Assembly: GCF_020694005.1 (NCBI RefSeq)
Contig: NZ_CP073013.1
Coordinates: 3,234,578 to 3,298,577 of the forward strand
DNA: 64,000 nt
Reading direction: 5' to 3'
From: Marinomonas profundi
Lineage (GTDB): Bacteria; Pseudomonadota; Gammaproteobacteria; Pseudomonadales; Marinomonadaceae
Shown here: positions 18,649 to 26,665 of the stretch, piece after piece
Numbering within the stretch: position 1 is the stretch's first letter
Layout: every line of letters begins with the position of its first letter
The notes under the pieces: generated by a model
Database searches by the model: none
What the model was told of the DNA's origin: nothing
The model's input: only the letters and a program-made list of their open reading frames with translations
Position numbers and translations under genes: made by a program

Positions 18649-19293
18649 TTATAGACCCAGCAAGCCTTCTAGTTGTTTCATGGTTTTAAAGCATTCCGTT
18701 GCACCAGCAGCGGTTTGCATTTTTTCATCAAGTGTTTCGCTAAAGGCGAGCACTCTCATTCCTGCGGCTCTGCCTGCGGTGATGCCTGCCACAGAATCTT
18801 CAATTACTAAGCAATCTTCTGGTTCAACATTGAGTGCTTTGGCGGCTTTTAAGTAAAGGTCTGGTGCGGGTTTGCCGTGTTCCACATCTTCAACGCAAAA
18901 GCGTGTTGAGAATCGCTCTGTCAGCTGAATTTTATCCAGTTTGAAATTCATTTCTTGGCGTCGAGCATTGGTCGCCATGGCAATGGGGGCGGTGATTTTG
19001 CTGAGTAAATCGCGTACACCTGTAATCGGCTCTAGGTCTGCTTCGATAATGCGGTGAAAGCGTTGTCTATAGTCTTCATCAAAGTTGGTGGGGAGTGGTT
19101 TGCCGAGCAGTTTTTCAGCGTTGAGCAGGTTTTCTTTATTGGTGAATCCAGTAAATTTTGCGTGTAATGTCTCGTCATCGAGTTCGAGGCCGCATTCGCT
19201 TAACATGGTTTTTAAAATGGTATTGGATATGTTTTCTGTGTCGACAATAACGCCATCGCAATCAAAGATTATTGCTTTGTAAGAATAAGTCAT
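18649..19293 (-). CDS. HAD family hydrolase, beta-phosphoglucomutase/phosphatase type
   Basis: A 214-residue HAD-superfamily protein with a helical cap. Motif I is IIFDCDGVIVDTE, motif II is MATNAR, motif III lies at EHGKPAPDLYLKAA, and motif IV is LVIEDSVAGITAGRAAGM. The layout is that of small sugar-phosphate phosphatases and beta-phosphoglucomutases. Substrate cannot be given from sequence. The start has a poor ribosome site. About 180 gene-free bases lie upstream. Confidence 0.88.
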   Translation of the reverse strand: MTYSYKAIIFDCDGVIVDTENISNTILKTMLSECGLELDDETLHAKFTGFTNKENLLNAEKLLGKPLPTNFDEDYRQRFHRIIEADLEPITGVRDLLSKITAPIAMATNARRQEMNFKLDKIQLTERFSTRFCVEDVEHGKPAPDLYLKAAKALNVEPEDCLVIEDSVAGITAGRAAGMRVLAFSETLDEKMQTAAGATECFKTMKQLEGLLGL

Positions 19294-19474
19294 AGGTAAA
19301 ATGTGTTTCGTTGTGAATGAAAATGGATCATAACGAATTTGAAGGGGGTTAAGGAAGGGAGGGAGGTTTTATTATTTTTTCTCCCCTTAAAAAAGACTAA
19401 CTGTTTACGCTATACTCGCACCCAATGATAATGGGTTTTGTTCTTTCAGCACTGAACAATAATAGAGACCTGTT

Positions 19475-19666
19475 TTAGTGGCTAGTTTGACCCAGTTGCT
19501 GAGGACGAGCGCTGGCTTTTTTGATTGCTTTAGCGGCATTCTTGAAAAAAGTAACAACGGCTTGGATACGACGAGCGCGTCTTTGACGGCGGGCGTGGTC
19601 TTCGATGCTAGTGTCTGCGTAGCCCCATTTTGCTAGTAATGCTTCGTATTGTTGTTGAGAGTCCAT
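19475..19666 (-). CDS. Small basic hypothetical protein
   Basis: A 63-residue protein with an acidic start and an arginine/lysine-rich second half (DHARRQRRARRIQ, then FFKNAAKAIKKASARP) that would form an amphipathic helix. A strong GCAGGAG site stands 6-7 bases before the ATG, the main reason for accepting it. Family not recognised. It might bind nucleic acid or membrane; that is only inferred from charge. Confidence 0.6.
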   Translation of the reverse strand: MDSQQQYEALLAKWGYADTSIEDHARRQRRARRIQAVVTFFKNAAKAIKKASARPQQLGQTSH

Positions 19667-19831
19667 GGTATTCTCCTGCTTGGTTAATTAAAAATGTTGT
19701 TTTATTACAACAATACTAATACTAGAGAAGCTTGACCGATTGAACAAACGATCCTTTTTCACTTATTGGGTGAGTTTTTTTCATCCTTTTAGTATGTTGC
19801 GTATTATTTGATTTTTTTAAAGGAAAGCGCC

Positions 19832-20314
19832 TTGTACCAATCGTTAGAACAGTTTTCAAAGAGTTGGATTTTTAAGCGTCATGACCCAAAAGTTGAGCCG
19901 GAAGACTTGCAGCAAATTCGTTTGTTAAGTGAGCCGCGTGCAGGGCAGATTTGGCATGATTATATTAGTGATGAGCAAGTGCATCCAGATCACTTTACAG
20001 ATCGTGATTGGCTAAAGAAAGCCAGTTCGCAAGCGCCAGACGGTAAGCTTCAATGGGAAAAAGCCTGGGACAGCGAACAGGCGCCGTTGCCAGATGAACT
20101 CTTGGCACATTTCTCTGCTTGGGGCGATGACACGACGGTATTTTTTTGCTGCCATAATGAGCTGGTGTTTGAGCTTACTTGGGGGGTGTTTAAGCGCACT
20201 TGGAAAGCGTTTTTATTCTTAGACAATGGGCCTATCTTAGTCGGTAAAAAGAAAAAGCAGGCGGCGCAGTTTCATACCAATGGCTGGGCGAATTTGTTGT
20301 TTAGAGTCTCTTGA
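19832..20314 (+). CDS. DUF2947 domain protein
   Basis: A 160-residue soluble protein of a conserved gammaproteobacterial family (DUF2947) without known function. I choose a TTG start because AAAGGA stands 7-8 bases before it; another TTG lies 24 bases upstream in frame without such a site. Features are FKRHDPKVEPEDLQQI near the start, then WGDDTTVFFCCHNELVFEL and FKRTWKAFLFLDNGP. No catalytic signature is evident. Confidence 0.75.
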   Translation: MYQSLEQFSKSWIFKRHDPKVEPEDLQQIRLLSEPRAGQIWHDYISDEQVHPDHFTDRDWLKKASSQAPDGKLQWEKAWDSEQAPLPDELLAHFSAWGDDTTVFFCCHNELVFELTWGVFKRTWKAFLFLDNGPILVGKKKKQAAQFHTNGWANLLFRVS

Positions 20315-20372
20315 TGGGCGAAGTGATTACGCTGTATTGTTTTTGTTAGCTTTTTGTTTTGGTAATTCTCTT

Positions 20373-21137
20373 TCACAAAGGCTCATTTTCGACTGATTGC
20401 GTGGCGCCTCGTTTGCGACTGATTAAACAGCGCTTATTAAAGGTTTGGTAATAGTTAAGTAATCGCTGGCTGTGTTTTTGATGGCCCAGTGTGTCGAGCA
20501 ACATGGCGGTGACTTCCGCTGTGGCAAATTGCATGGTATGGCCGGAGTGTCTAACCAGAAATGAGCGTTGTGCTTCGCTGTTTATTTCAAAATGAGGAAT
20601 GTCTTTCAACCACTCGCTTTGGTGAAACATTTTACTGGCTTGCTTCCAGGTGCCATCCAGAATGATAAAGCAGTGTTTTTCATCATGACTGGTGGTTTGT
20701 GTCAGGTCTATTCTGATTGGCCTGTTTTGCGCCTGTGCCGTTGTTGTGTTGGGAAAAAGCAAGGTACAGCGCCCTTGACGACTTTTTAGATGATTAAGCA
20801 GCGCTAAAGACGGAGTCGTTCTACTCCATAAGTAGGCTTGTGTGTCGTTAGGAAATAAGTCGGCGATGAGTCTTCCACTGTTAGTCGGTTTGTGTATTTC
20901 GTCGCGATGAAATAGCAAAATGAACTCGATAGGAGAGTGCAGGCTTTCTCTGAGATGGCAAAAGCAGGCGAATTCTGCCATTAAGCAATGTGGACAGCGA
21001 ATGACGTTAGCCCCTCTGGCGTTGAATGGCCGCATTGAGTCTGCTCGACATTGCGCTCGCAATGTATCAACAGTGTGTTTTTGTGGGGCGTTTTTCATCG
21101 GTGTGGACTTCCTCAGCGGTGGCGCTGTCATGATCAT
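20373..21137 (-). CDS. DTW domain protein, tRNA-uridine aminocarboxypropyltransferase (TapT/YfiP type)
   Basis: A 254-residue enzyme likely to transfer an aminocarboxypropyl group from SAM to a uridine in tRNA (acp3U). An N-terminal zinc-type cluster (RCPHCLMAEFACFC) is followed by the DTW-type motif LDGTWKQASKM and by HSGHTMQFATAEVTA near the end. Family function is known from E. coli TapT (YfiP); which tRNA position is modified here is inferred. It starts at one of two close ATGs, and an extra 15-20 residues precede the conserved part. Confidence 0.8.
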   Translation of the reverse strand: MIMTAPPLRKSTPMKNAPQKHTVDTLRAQCRADSMRPFNARGANVIRCPHCLMAEFACFCHLRESLHSPIEFILLFHRDEIHKPTNSGRLIADLFPNDTQAYLWSRTTPSLALLNHLKSRQGRCTLLFPNTTTAQAQNRPIRIDLTQTTSHDEKHCFIILDGTWKQASKMFHQSEWLKDIPHFEINSEAQRSFLVRHSGHTMQFATAEVTAMLLDTLGHQKHSQRLLNYYQTFNKRCLISRKRGATQSVENEPL

Positions 21138-21394
21138 TTTCTTGGGTGGATTATCGTTTTTTTCTTGGCAAAGTCTAGGTGGCCACTGTTTTTTTAGGCT
21201 TGTGATAAGAAATAAAATGTCTCTAAACGGTTAAAAATATTCGCTATTATGGCCGTCTTTTGGATTTTCTTGAAAAAACCTTACAGAAAATATGCAAATA
21301 CAAAGGAATGCGCTAAAACCCCCTTTTTGCTCCTGTTCGTTGTCATCAAGTCAGGATAAGGTGTCAGATATTATTTTTGCGCTATGAGTTGTCT

Positions 21395-22162
21395 ATGAGT
21401 CGTTATATCTCTCCGGTACTGTACATTTTATTGATGTTGGTTGGGTGTATGGCGTTTGTTTCTATCGCCGGTGTTCGAGTGGGTGTGTTTGAACCATTGA
21501 CGCGGTTTTCGATGTTGCGGGACAGTGTTCTTGCGTCATTGGTGCTGTCTTTGTTTGCCGTGCTGTCGTTGGGCATTTGTCGAAAAGAGAGAAATATCGC
21601 GAGCCAGCGATTCTTTGTTTTAGTGTTGATTGTGTCTTTGCTCTACAGCGTCATGTGGATTGCATTTTATTTACAGCGTTCAGGTCTGCCTGATATTAAT
21701 GATGTCACTACGGATATGGAGACACCTCCGACCTTCCTAAATATCAATTTCATTCGAAAAACCAACGAAAACGATCTCAATTACAATCGAGAATGGGCTG
21801 CGATTCAGAAAAAATATTATCCCAATGTACAACCTGTTTTTTCCTCTAAGGACAAGGCGGCAGTGTATGCGCTTGTTGAGCGTTTGGTGGAAGAGCGTGA
21901 TTGGGACGTAGTGGCTAAGTATTCGGATGCCGGTATGATTGAAGCAACAGCACGAACGCCTATTTTGGGCTTTCGTGACGATATCGTTATTCGCCTTACC
22001 GAGATCGATGGGGATCAGCGTATTCGGGTCGATATGCGTTCATGCTCCAGAGTGGGGCAAGGGGATTACGGCGTTAATGCGGAGCGTATCGAGTCTTTTA
22101 TGGGGGATTTGTCTGAATCCTTGTCTCGTCCTGCTGTCCCTCACATCAATTTTTCTCGCTAA
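21395..22162 (+). CDS. Membrane protein with DUF1499 domain
   Basis: A protein of about 255 residues with three hydrophobic segments in the first 100 (LYILLMLVGCMAFVSI, then SVLASLVLSLFAVLSLGI and FVLVLIVSLLYSVMWIAF), followed by a DUF1499 domain (WAAIQKKYYPN, WDVVAKYSDAGMIEATARTP, RIRVDMRSCSRVGQGDYG). Function is unknown. The ATG used has a weak ribosome site; an in-frame TTG lies 18 bases upstream. Confidence 0.8.
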   Translation: MSRYISPVLYILLMLVGCMAFVSIAGVRVGVFEPLTRFSMLRDSVLASLVLSLFAVLSLGICRKERNIASQRFFVLVLIVSLLYSVMWIAFYLQRSGLPDINDVTTDMETPPTFLNINFIRKTNENDLNYNREWAAIQKKYYPNVQPVFSSKDKAAVYALVERLVEERDWDVVAKYSDAGMIEATARTPILGFRDDIVIRLTEIDGDQRIRVDMRSCSRVGQGDYGVNAERIESFMGDLSESLSRPAVPHINFSR

Positions 22163-22230
22163 ATTTCTTCTCGTTTTCGACCATTAGACAGGCTAAACTC
22201 TTTCAGTATCTTTCTTGGGAGAATAGTAAG

Positions 22231-22818
22231 GTGAGCCTTCGTCAACAACAAAAAGCCAACACGCGATCGAAAATCAAAGCCATTGCCAAGCAAGCGTTTT
22301 TAACGCAAGGCATTGAAGCAACCAGTACGCGTTATTTAAGCGATCAAGCGGGCATTGCGGTTGGCACCTTGTTTGTTCACTTTCCCGATAAACTTTCTCT
22401 TGTTAAAGATATCTTTTTTGATGAAATGGACCTAGCGCTACGGGCGGCGGTTATCGCTCAAAAAGCCAGCGCCTCTCCGATCGATTACTTGTTGCAAATG
22501 GCACAAGTGTTGTTTGATTTTTACGATCAATATGCGGAGTTTACGCGCCAAGTGTTGTTTGACAGCTTGGCGAAAGGCGGTTTTCATACCAATCAAATGA
22601 TGGTGATCTCGGAAGGCATCGTTAAGCGCTTCAAGCAGATTGGGGTGGATGAAAAGACCGCCAATATTTTTGCAGAAAACATGATCGCTAATTATTGGTT
22701 TGTGTTATTAAGCGCGGTGCCAAAAGGTGTTCTGGGGCAAGACGCGATTGAGCATTTACAACGGATGAATTTGCCGTTTGAAATGTCTTATCGAAACGCG
22801 CTAAAAAAGACAAGCTAA
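22231..22818 (+). CDS. TetR/AcrR family transcriptional regulator
   Basis: A 195-residue repressor-type protein starting at GTG behind a GGGAGA site. The N-terminal helix-turn-helix is typical (AKQAFLTQGIEATSTRYLSDQAGIA followed by VGTLFVHFPDKLSLVKDIF, each visible near residues 18-60). The ligand domain is helical and not assignable. Neighbours are an uncharacterised membrane protein upstream and radD convergent 7 bases downstream, so its target is not obvious from context. Confidence 0.92.
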   Translation: MSLRQQQKANTRSKIKAIAKQAFLTQGIEATSTRYLSDQAGIAVGTLFVHFPDKLSLVKDIFFDEMDLALRAAVIAQKASASPIDYLLQMAQVLFDFYDQYAEFTRQVLFDSLAKGGFHTNQMMVISEGIVKRFKQIGVDEKTANIFAENMIANYWFVLLSAVPKGVLGQDAIEHLQRMNLPFEMSYRNALKKTS

Positions 22819-22825
22819 TGCGGCG

Positions 22826-24583
22826 CTAGCCAAGCTCATTGGCTTTTCGATAAGGGCCTTGGTAATCGAATAACCTTTCTGTGACTTGCCAGTGTTGTTT
22901 TTGTTTTTTGGCAATGACGAAATCGGGCGTTGGCAGGTAAGGTAAAAAACGCTCCACTTCTTCAAGCGTATCAAATGCAATGGCTTGGCTGCCGTTTGCT
23001 ATTCTGCGTGCAAACAAGTCGTTAAATACCTGTCGTGATTTTTTATACTGAAAACGAAAGGTTTCTGACAAGGTTAGGCCATCTTCATCGTGATAAGTGA
23101 TTTTCAAGCTTTTGTCTTTCGTATTTATTTCCGGTGTCATGCCAGAACAGCGCAATACTTTGTTGTCTTTTAAGTTAAGCGCGCTTCTTAATAAATCGTC
23201 TGGATCAATCAGTTTCTCTGCACAATGCTGGCATTGGCGTGCGGCGATGTCGTTTTCTTCGTTGCAATGAGGGCAGCGTTTAAAGCGAAAACGGTAGCGG
23301 CATTGCTCTTCTGTATTTTCTGTTTCTATCAGGCCATGACAACGGCGCCCAAAGTGCTCAAGGACGTTGCCTTCGGCGTCTTTTCGTCCCCAAAAAATAT
23401 TGGCAAAATCGCAGACTGGGCAATGTATTTGCACGGCGACGGCGTCTTGAGCGGGGCGCTTTTCACCGATTTCAGGTTGGAAAATATTGTAGCCGTTGTT
23501 GGTGTAATCCAAGATGAGACAGTCTTTTTTGCCTGGGCTTAAGCGCAAACCTCGACCGACAATTTGTTGAAATAAACTGATCGATTGCGTAGGGCGTAAA
23601 ATGGCGATCACATCGACGTGTGGGGCGTCAAAGCCGGTGGTTAATACGGACACATTAACAAGGTATTTAATGTCTTTGGCTTTAAACGCCGCGATTAGGG
23701 AATCCCGTTGCCTGAGTTTGGTCTTGCCGGTAACGAGAGCGGTTTTATCCGCCGGTAGGTAGCTGGCGATTTCCTTGGCGTGGTCGATGGTGGCGGCAAA
23801 AATCATCACCCCTTGGCGGTCTTCGCTGAGCTGTAATATTTGCTCGGTCACGGCTTGAGTGACTCTTGGGTGTTTGTGTATTAATTCGTTTAAAGCAATG
23901 TCATCGGTATTTTGTTCGCCGTCCAAACTTTCCGTTAATAGGCTGAAGTCATAATGGGCGATGGCGGCATCGTAATGGATTGGCGGGGTTAAATAACCGT
24001 TTTTCACCATGTGTTGCAGTGGCAGTTCAAAGATACATTTTTTAAAAAAGCCATCTGGACAATCACGAGTGTAACCATGGTAATGGTTTTGGTAAATCCA
24101 GCCGCTGCCAAGGCGATAAGGCGTGGCGGTCAAACCAAGGATTTTTACGGTTGGGTTGAGTGCGCGAAAATGCTCAATGGTTTTGTTGTATTGGCCGCTG
24201 TCTTCCATGCCAACGCGGTGGCACTCGTCGATGATGATCAAGCTGACAGGCTCGTTAAAATCAGCAAGGTTCGCGCAGATAGATTGAATGCTGGCAAAGG
24301 TGGTTTTTTCTGTGCTGTTTTTTTGCTTTAAGCCCGCTGAAAAAATACCCGCAGAAGCCCCCGTTGCCAGAAACTTAGCGTGGTTTTGTTCGACCAATTC
24401 TTTGACATGGGCCAAGCAAATAACACGACCTTTTGCCAATCGACTGAGTTCTGCGATGACTAGGCTTTTTCCCGCCCCAGTGGGAAGTACAACGACAGCA
24501 GGGGTATTATGGTTGCGAAAGTGTTCCAAACACGCGTTAACGGCTTGAGTTTGATAGTCGCGTAATTGGAATGTTTGGCTCAT
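22826..24583 (-). CDS. radD: DNA repair helicase RadD (YejH), DEAD/DEAH superfamily 2
   Basis: A 585-residue SF2 ATPase. Motifs visible are LRDYQTQAV (Q-like), LPTGAGKS, IIIDECHR, LGLTATPYR and QIVGRGLR. After the helicase core come two zinc-type cysteine sets (CPVCDFAN and CPHCNEENDIAARQCQHC), as in E. coli RadD (586 residues). RadD takes part in double-strand break repair with RecA. It stands alone and convergent to the TetR gene. Confidence 0.93.
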   Translation of the reverse strand: MSQTFQLRDYQTQAVNACLEHFRNHNTPAVVVLPTGAGKSLVIAELSRLAKGRVICLAHVKELVEQNHAKFLATGASAGIFSAGLKQKNSTEKTTFASIQSICANLADFNEPVSLIIIDECHRVGMEDSGQYNKTIEHFRALNPTVKILGLTATPYRLGSGWIYQNHYHGYTRDCPDGFFKKCIFELPLQHMVKNGYLTPPIHYDAAIAHYDFSLLTESLDGEQNTDDIALNELIHKHPRVTQAVTEQILQLSEDRQGVMIFAATIDHAKEIASYLPADKTALVTGKTKLRQRDSLIAAFKAKDIKYLVNVSVLTTGFDAPHVDVIAILRPTQSISLFQQIVGRGLRLSPGKKDCLILDYTNNGYNIFQPEIGEKRPAQDAVAVQIHCPVCDFANIFWGRKDAEGNVLEHFGRRCHGLIETENTEEQCRYRFRFKRCPHCNEENDIAARQCQHCAEKLIDPDDLLRSALNLKDNKVLRCSGMTPEINTKDKSLKITYHDEDGLTLSETFRFQYKKSRQVFNDLFARRIANGSQAIAFDTLEEVERFLPYLPTPDFVIAKKQKQHWQVTERLFDYQGPYRKANELG

Positions 24584-24685
24584 GGTTGTTTCAATCTATG
24601 TGGTGAAATCTTGATGTCTTGTGTACAGGGCTACAGTATCATAGTGGCTTTCGTAATTTTGCCTTTTTACTAGGGGTTTTTATAA

Positions 24686-25393
24686 GTGACGACGCTATTT
24701 ATGTCCACTGAAGTCTTGCCAGCTAAAGGCCTTTATGTCGAAAATTCTATGCCTGCTTTTAGTCGAGAAGAGCCTTTTGCTAATTTATTAATGGATTTGC
24801 AGACTAAGGGCTGGAGTGTTCAGGATGATTTCTTTTCAGTTGAGTTTACTCAAGCCTTGATGGACGAGGCTGAAAGCATACAAAGCGCCTTTATGTTGCA
24901 GGCGGGTGTGGGGCGAAAGCAAGACCATCAAATCGTCTTGGACGCTCGTCGGGATTATATTCAGTGGATCGATCCAGACCAACCCATTCGTAAAGATTTT
25001 TTGAAAATGATGGCCGATTTGCGCGTGGCGTTGAATCGTCGACTGTTTCTTGGGTTGTTTGATTATGAAGCGCATTTTGCACGCTATGAAGAGGGCGCGT
25101 TTTACGAAAAACACATCGATGCTTTTAAAGGTGAAAGTAATCGTATTTTGTCTACTGTCTTGTATTTAAACGACGATTGGAAAGAGGGAGAGGGCGGCGA
25201 GTTGGTTATTTACGATGAGCATGATCCGACGGTCGAAGTGGGGCGTTTTTTTCCGAAAAAAGGCCGATTGGCGGTGTTTCTTAGTGAATGCTTTTATCAT
25301 GAAGTGATTGTGGCGAAGCGGACGCGGCACAGTATCGCAGGCTGGTTTCGAGTCAATAACACCACTGGAGCAACGCTTGATCCAGATCAATAG
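24686..25393 (+). CDS. 2OG-Fe(II) oxygenase, PPHD-like prolyl hydroxylase
   Basis: A 235-residue dioxygenase starting at GTG. The iron triad is H-I-D in FYEKHIDAFKG and the histidine in CFYHEV; the 2-oxoglutarate arginine is in TRHSIAGWFR. TLKGWSV-like text at the start, GRRKDHQI, then RVALNRRLFLGLFDYEAHFARY, closely follow the Pseudomonas prolyl hydroxylase PPHD, which hydroxylates a proline of elongation factor Tu. EF-Tu as the substrate here is inference from this likeness. Residues before about 30 are not part of the fold. Confidence 0.82.
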   Translation: MTTLFMSTEVLPAKGLYVENSMPAFSREEPFANLLMDLQTKGWSVQDDFFSVEFTQALMDEAESIQSAFMLQAGVGRKQDHQIVLDARRDYIQWIDPDQPIRKDFLKMMADLRVALNRRLFLGLFDYEAHFARYEEGAFYEKHIDAFKGESNRILSTVLYLNDDWKEGEGGELVIYDEHDPTVEVGRFFPKKGRLAVFLSECFYHEVIVAKRTRHSIAGWFRVNNTTGATLDPDQ

Positions 25394-25483
25394 TCTCTCT
25401 TCATTTTTATGGCTAGAGTCTCTATAATACGCGCCTTGTTTAATTGCTCTGGTTTTACGTTCCAGACCGCATAGGAGAAATGT

Positions 25484-26488
25484 ATGTCTAAAGTGGTTGT
25501 TTGTGCCCTTTATAAATTTGTTGCCTTACCTCATTTTGAGTCCCTTCGTGAACCCCTACAAAAAACCTTAGAAGATAACGCTATTCGCGGCACGCTGTTG
25601 CTGGCGAGCGAAGGTATTAACGGCACGGTGGCGGGCTCTCGTGACGGCATCGATGCCATGCTGGCTTGGTTAGATCAGCAGCCCGGTTTGGATAAGATTG
25701 TCACTAAAGAGTCTTATGACGAAGACATGCCTTTTTACCGCACAAAAGTAAAATTGAAAAAAGAAATTGTCACCATGGGGGTCGAAGGCATTGACCCTAA
25801 ACGCGTGGTGGGCACTTATGTTAAGCCACAAGACTGGAATGCGCTGATTTCTGACCCTGATGTGGTATTGGTGGATACGCGTAACGATTATGAAGTGCAA
25901 ATTGGTACCTTTAAAAACGCCGTCAATCCAAAAACAGAAACCTTCCGTGAGTTTCCTGCCTATGTGAAAGAAAACATGGATCCGGCTAAGCACAAAAAAG
26001 TCGCCATGTTCTGTACCGGTGGAATTCGTTGCGAAAAATCCACGGCTTACATGTTAGAGCAAGGTTTTGAAGAGGTGTATCACCTTGAAGGCGGCATTTT
26101 GAAGTACTTGGAAGACGTGCCGAAAGAAGAAACCTTATGGGAAGGTGAGTGTTTTGTTTTCGACAATCGTGTGTCAGTAAATCACGATTTGCAAAAAGGC
26201 GAATACGACCAATGTCACGCCTGTCGTATGCCGATTACGGAAGAAGAAAAACAAAGCGAGCATTATATTCAAGGCGTCAGTTGTGTGCATTGTGTTGACA
26301 AATTCACCGATGAGCAGCGTCAGCGTTTTATCGAGCGCGAGCGCCAGGTGCAGCTTGCCCGTTCCCGCGGTGAAGAACACATTGGGGCGCAAGTACTGGA
26401 CGCGGTAGAAAAACACCGTTTAGAAAAAGCCTTGGAAAAAGAGCGTCAACGCAATGTGCGTGATGCCAAGGTGAGTGAGTCTCTTTAA
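25484..26488 (+). CDS. trhO: tRNA uridine(34) hydroxylase TrhO (YceA), rhodanese-like
   Basis: A 334-residue enzyme for oxygen-dependent hydroxylation of wobble uridine 34 (ho5U). An N-terminal acylphosphatase-like part ([13 protein letters not shown]) is followed by a rhodanese domain with catalytic cysteine in [16 protein letters not shown], and a cysteine-rich C-terminal piece ([16 protein letters not shown]). Length and motifs match E. coli YceA. AGGAG stands before the ATG. A strong hairpin follows the stop directly. Confidence 0.95.
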   Translation: MSKVVVCALYKFVALPHFESLREPLQKTLEDNAIRGTLLLASEGINGTVAGSRDGIDAMLAWLDQQPGLDKIVTKESYDEDMPFYRTKVKLKKEIVTMGVEGIDPKRVVGTYVKPQDWNALISDPDVVLVDTRNDYEVQIGTFKNAVNPKTETFREFPAYVKENMDPAKHKKVAMFCTGGIRCEKSTAYMLEQGFEEVYHLEGGILKYLEDVPKEETLWEGECFVFDNRVSVNHDLQKGEYDQCHACRMPITEEEKQSEHYIQGVSCVHCVDKFTDEQRQRFIERERQVQLARSRGEEHIGAQVLDAVEKHRLEKALEKERQRNVRDAKVSESL

Positions 26489-26518
26489 GAATTTCGCCCG
26501 GCTTAGTCGGGCGAATTC
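26489..26518 (+). terminator. Hairpin terminator of trhO
   Basis: GAATTTCGCCCG pairs with CGGGCGAATTC around a 7-base loop, with one bulged T, starting at the base after the trhO stop. A moderately T-rich stretch follows. Confidence 0.7.
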
Positions 26519-26665
26519 TCTTCTAAATCCAAGCTATTGATCTTTATAGTGAAGTTTTTGGGTTATTTGTTTCTATTACCTGTCATCCTCTGTACTAAGA
26601 GTGGTTTCGAAATTGTTCGGACTGCCGTACAATAAAAAATCGCTTTTTATTAGCCAGTATCCATC

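Noticed and set aside
26520-26665. Possible 4.5S RNA gene (ffs) before dnaX
   Set aside because: I looked for the conserved GGAAGCAGCC core of this RNA and did not see it; only an AT-rich leader is present.
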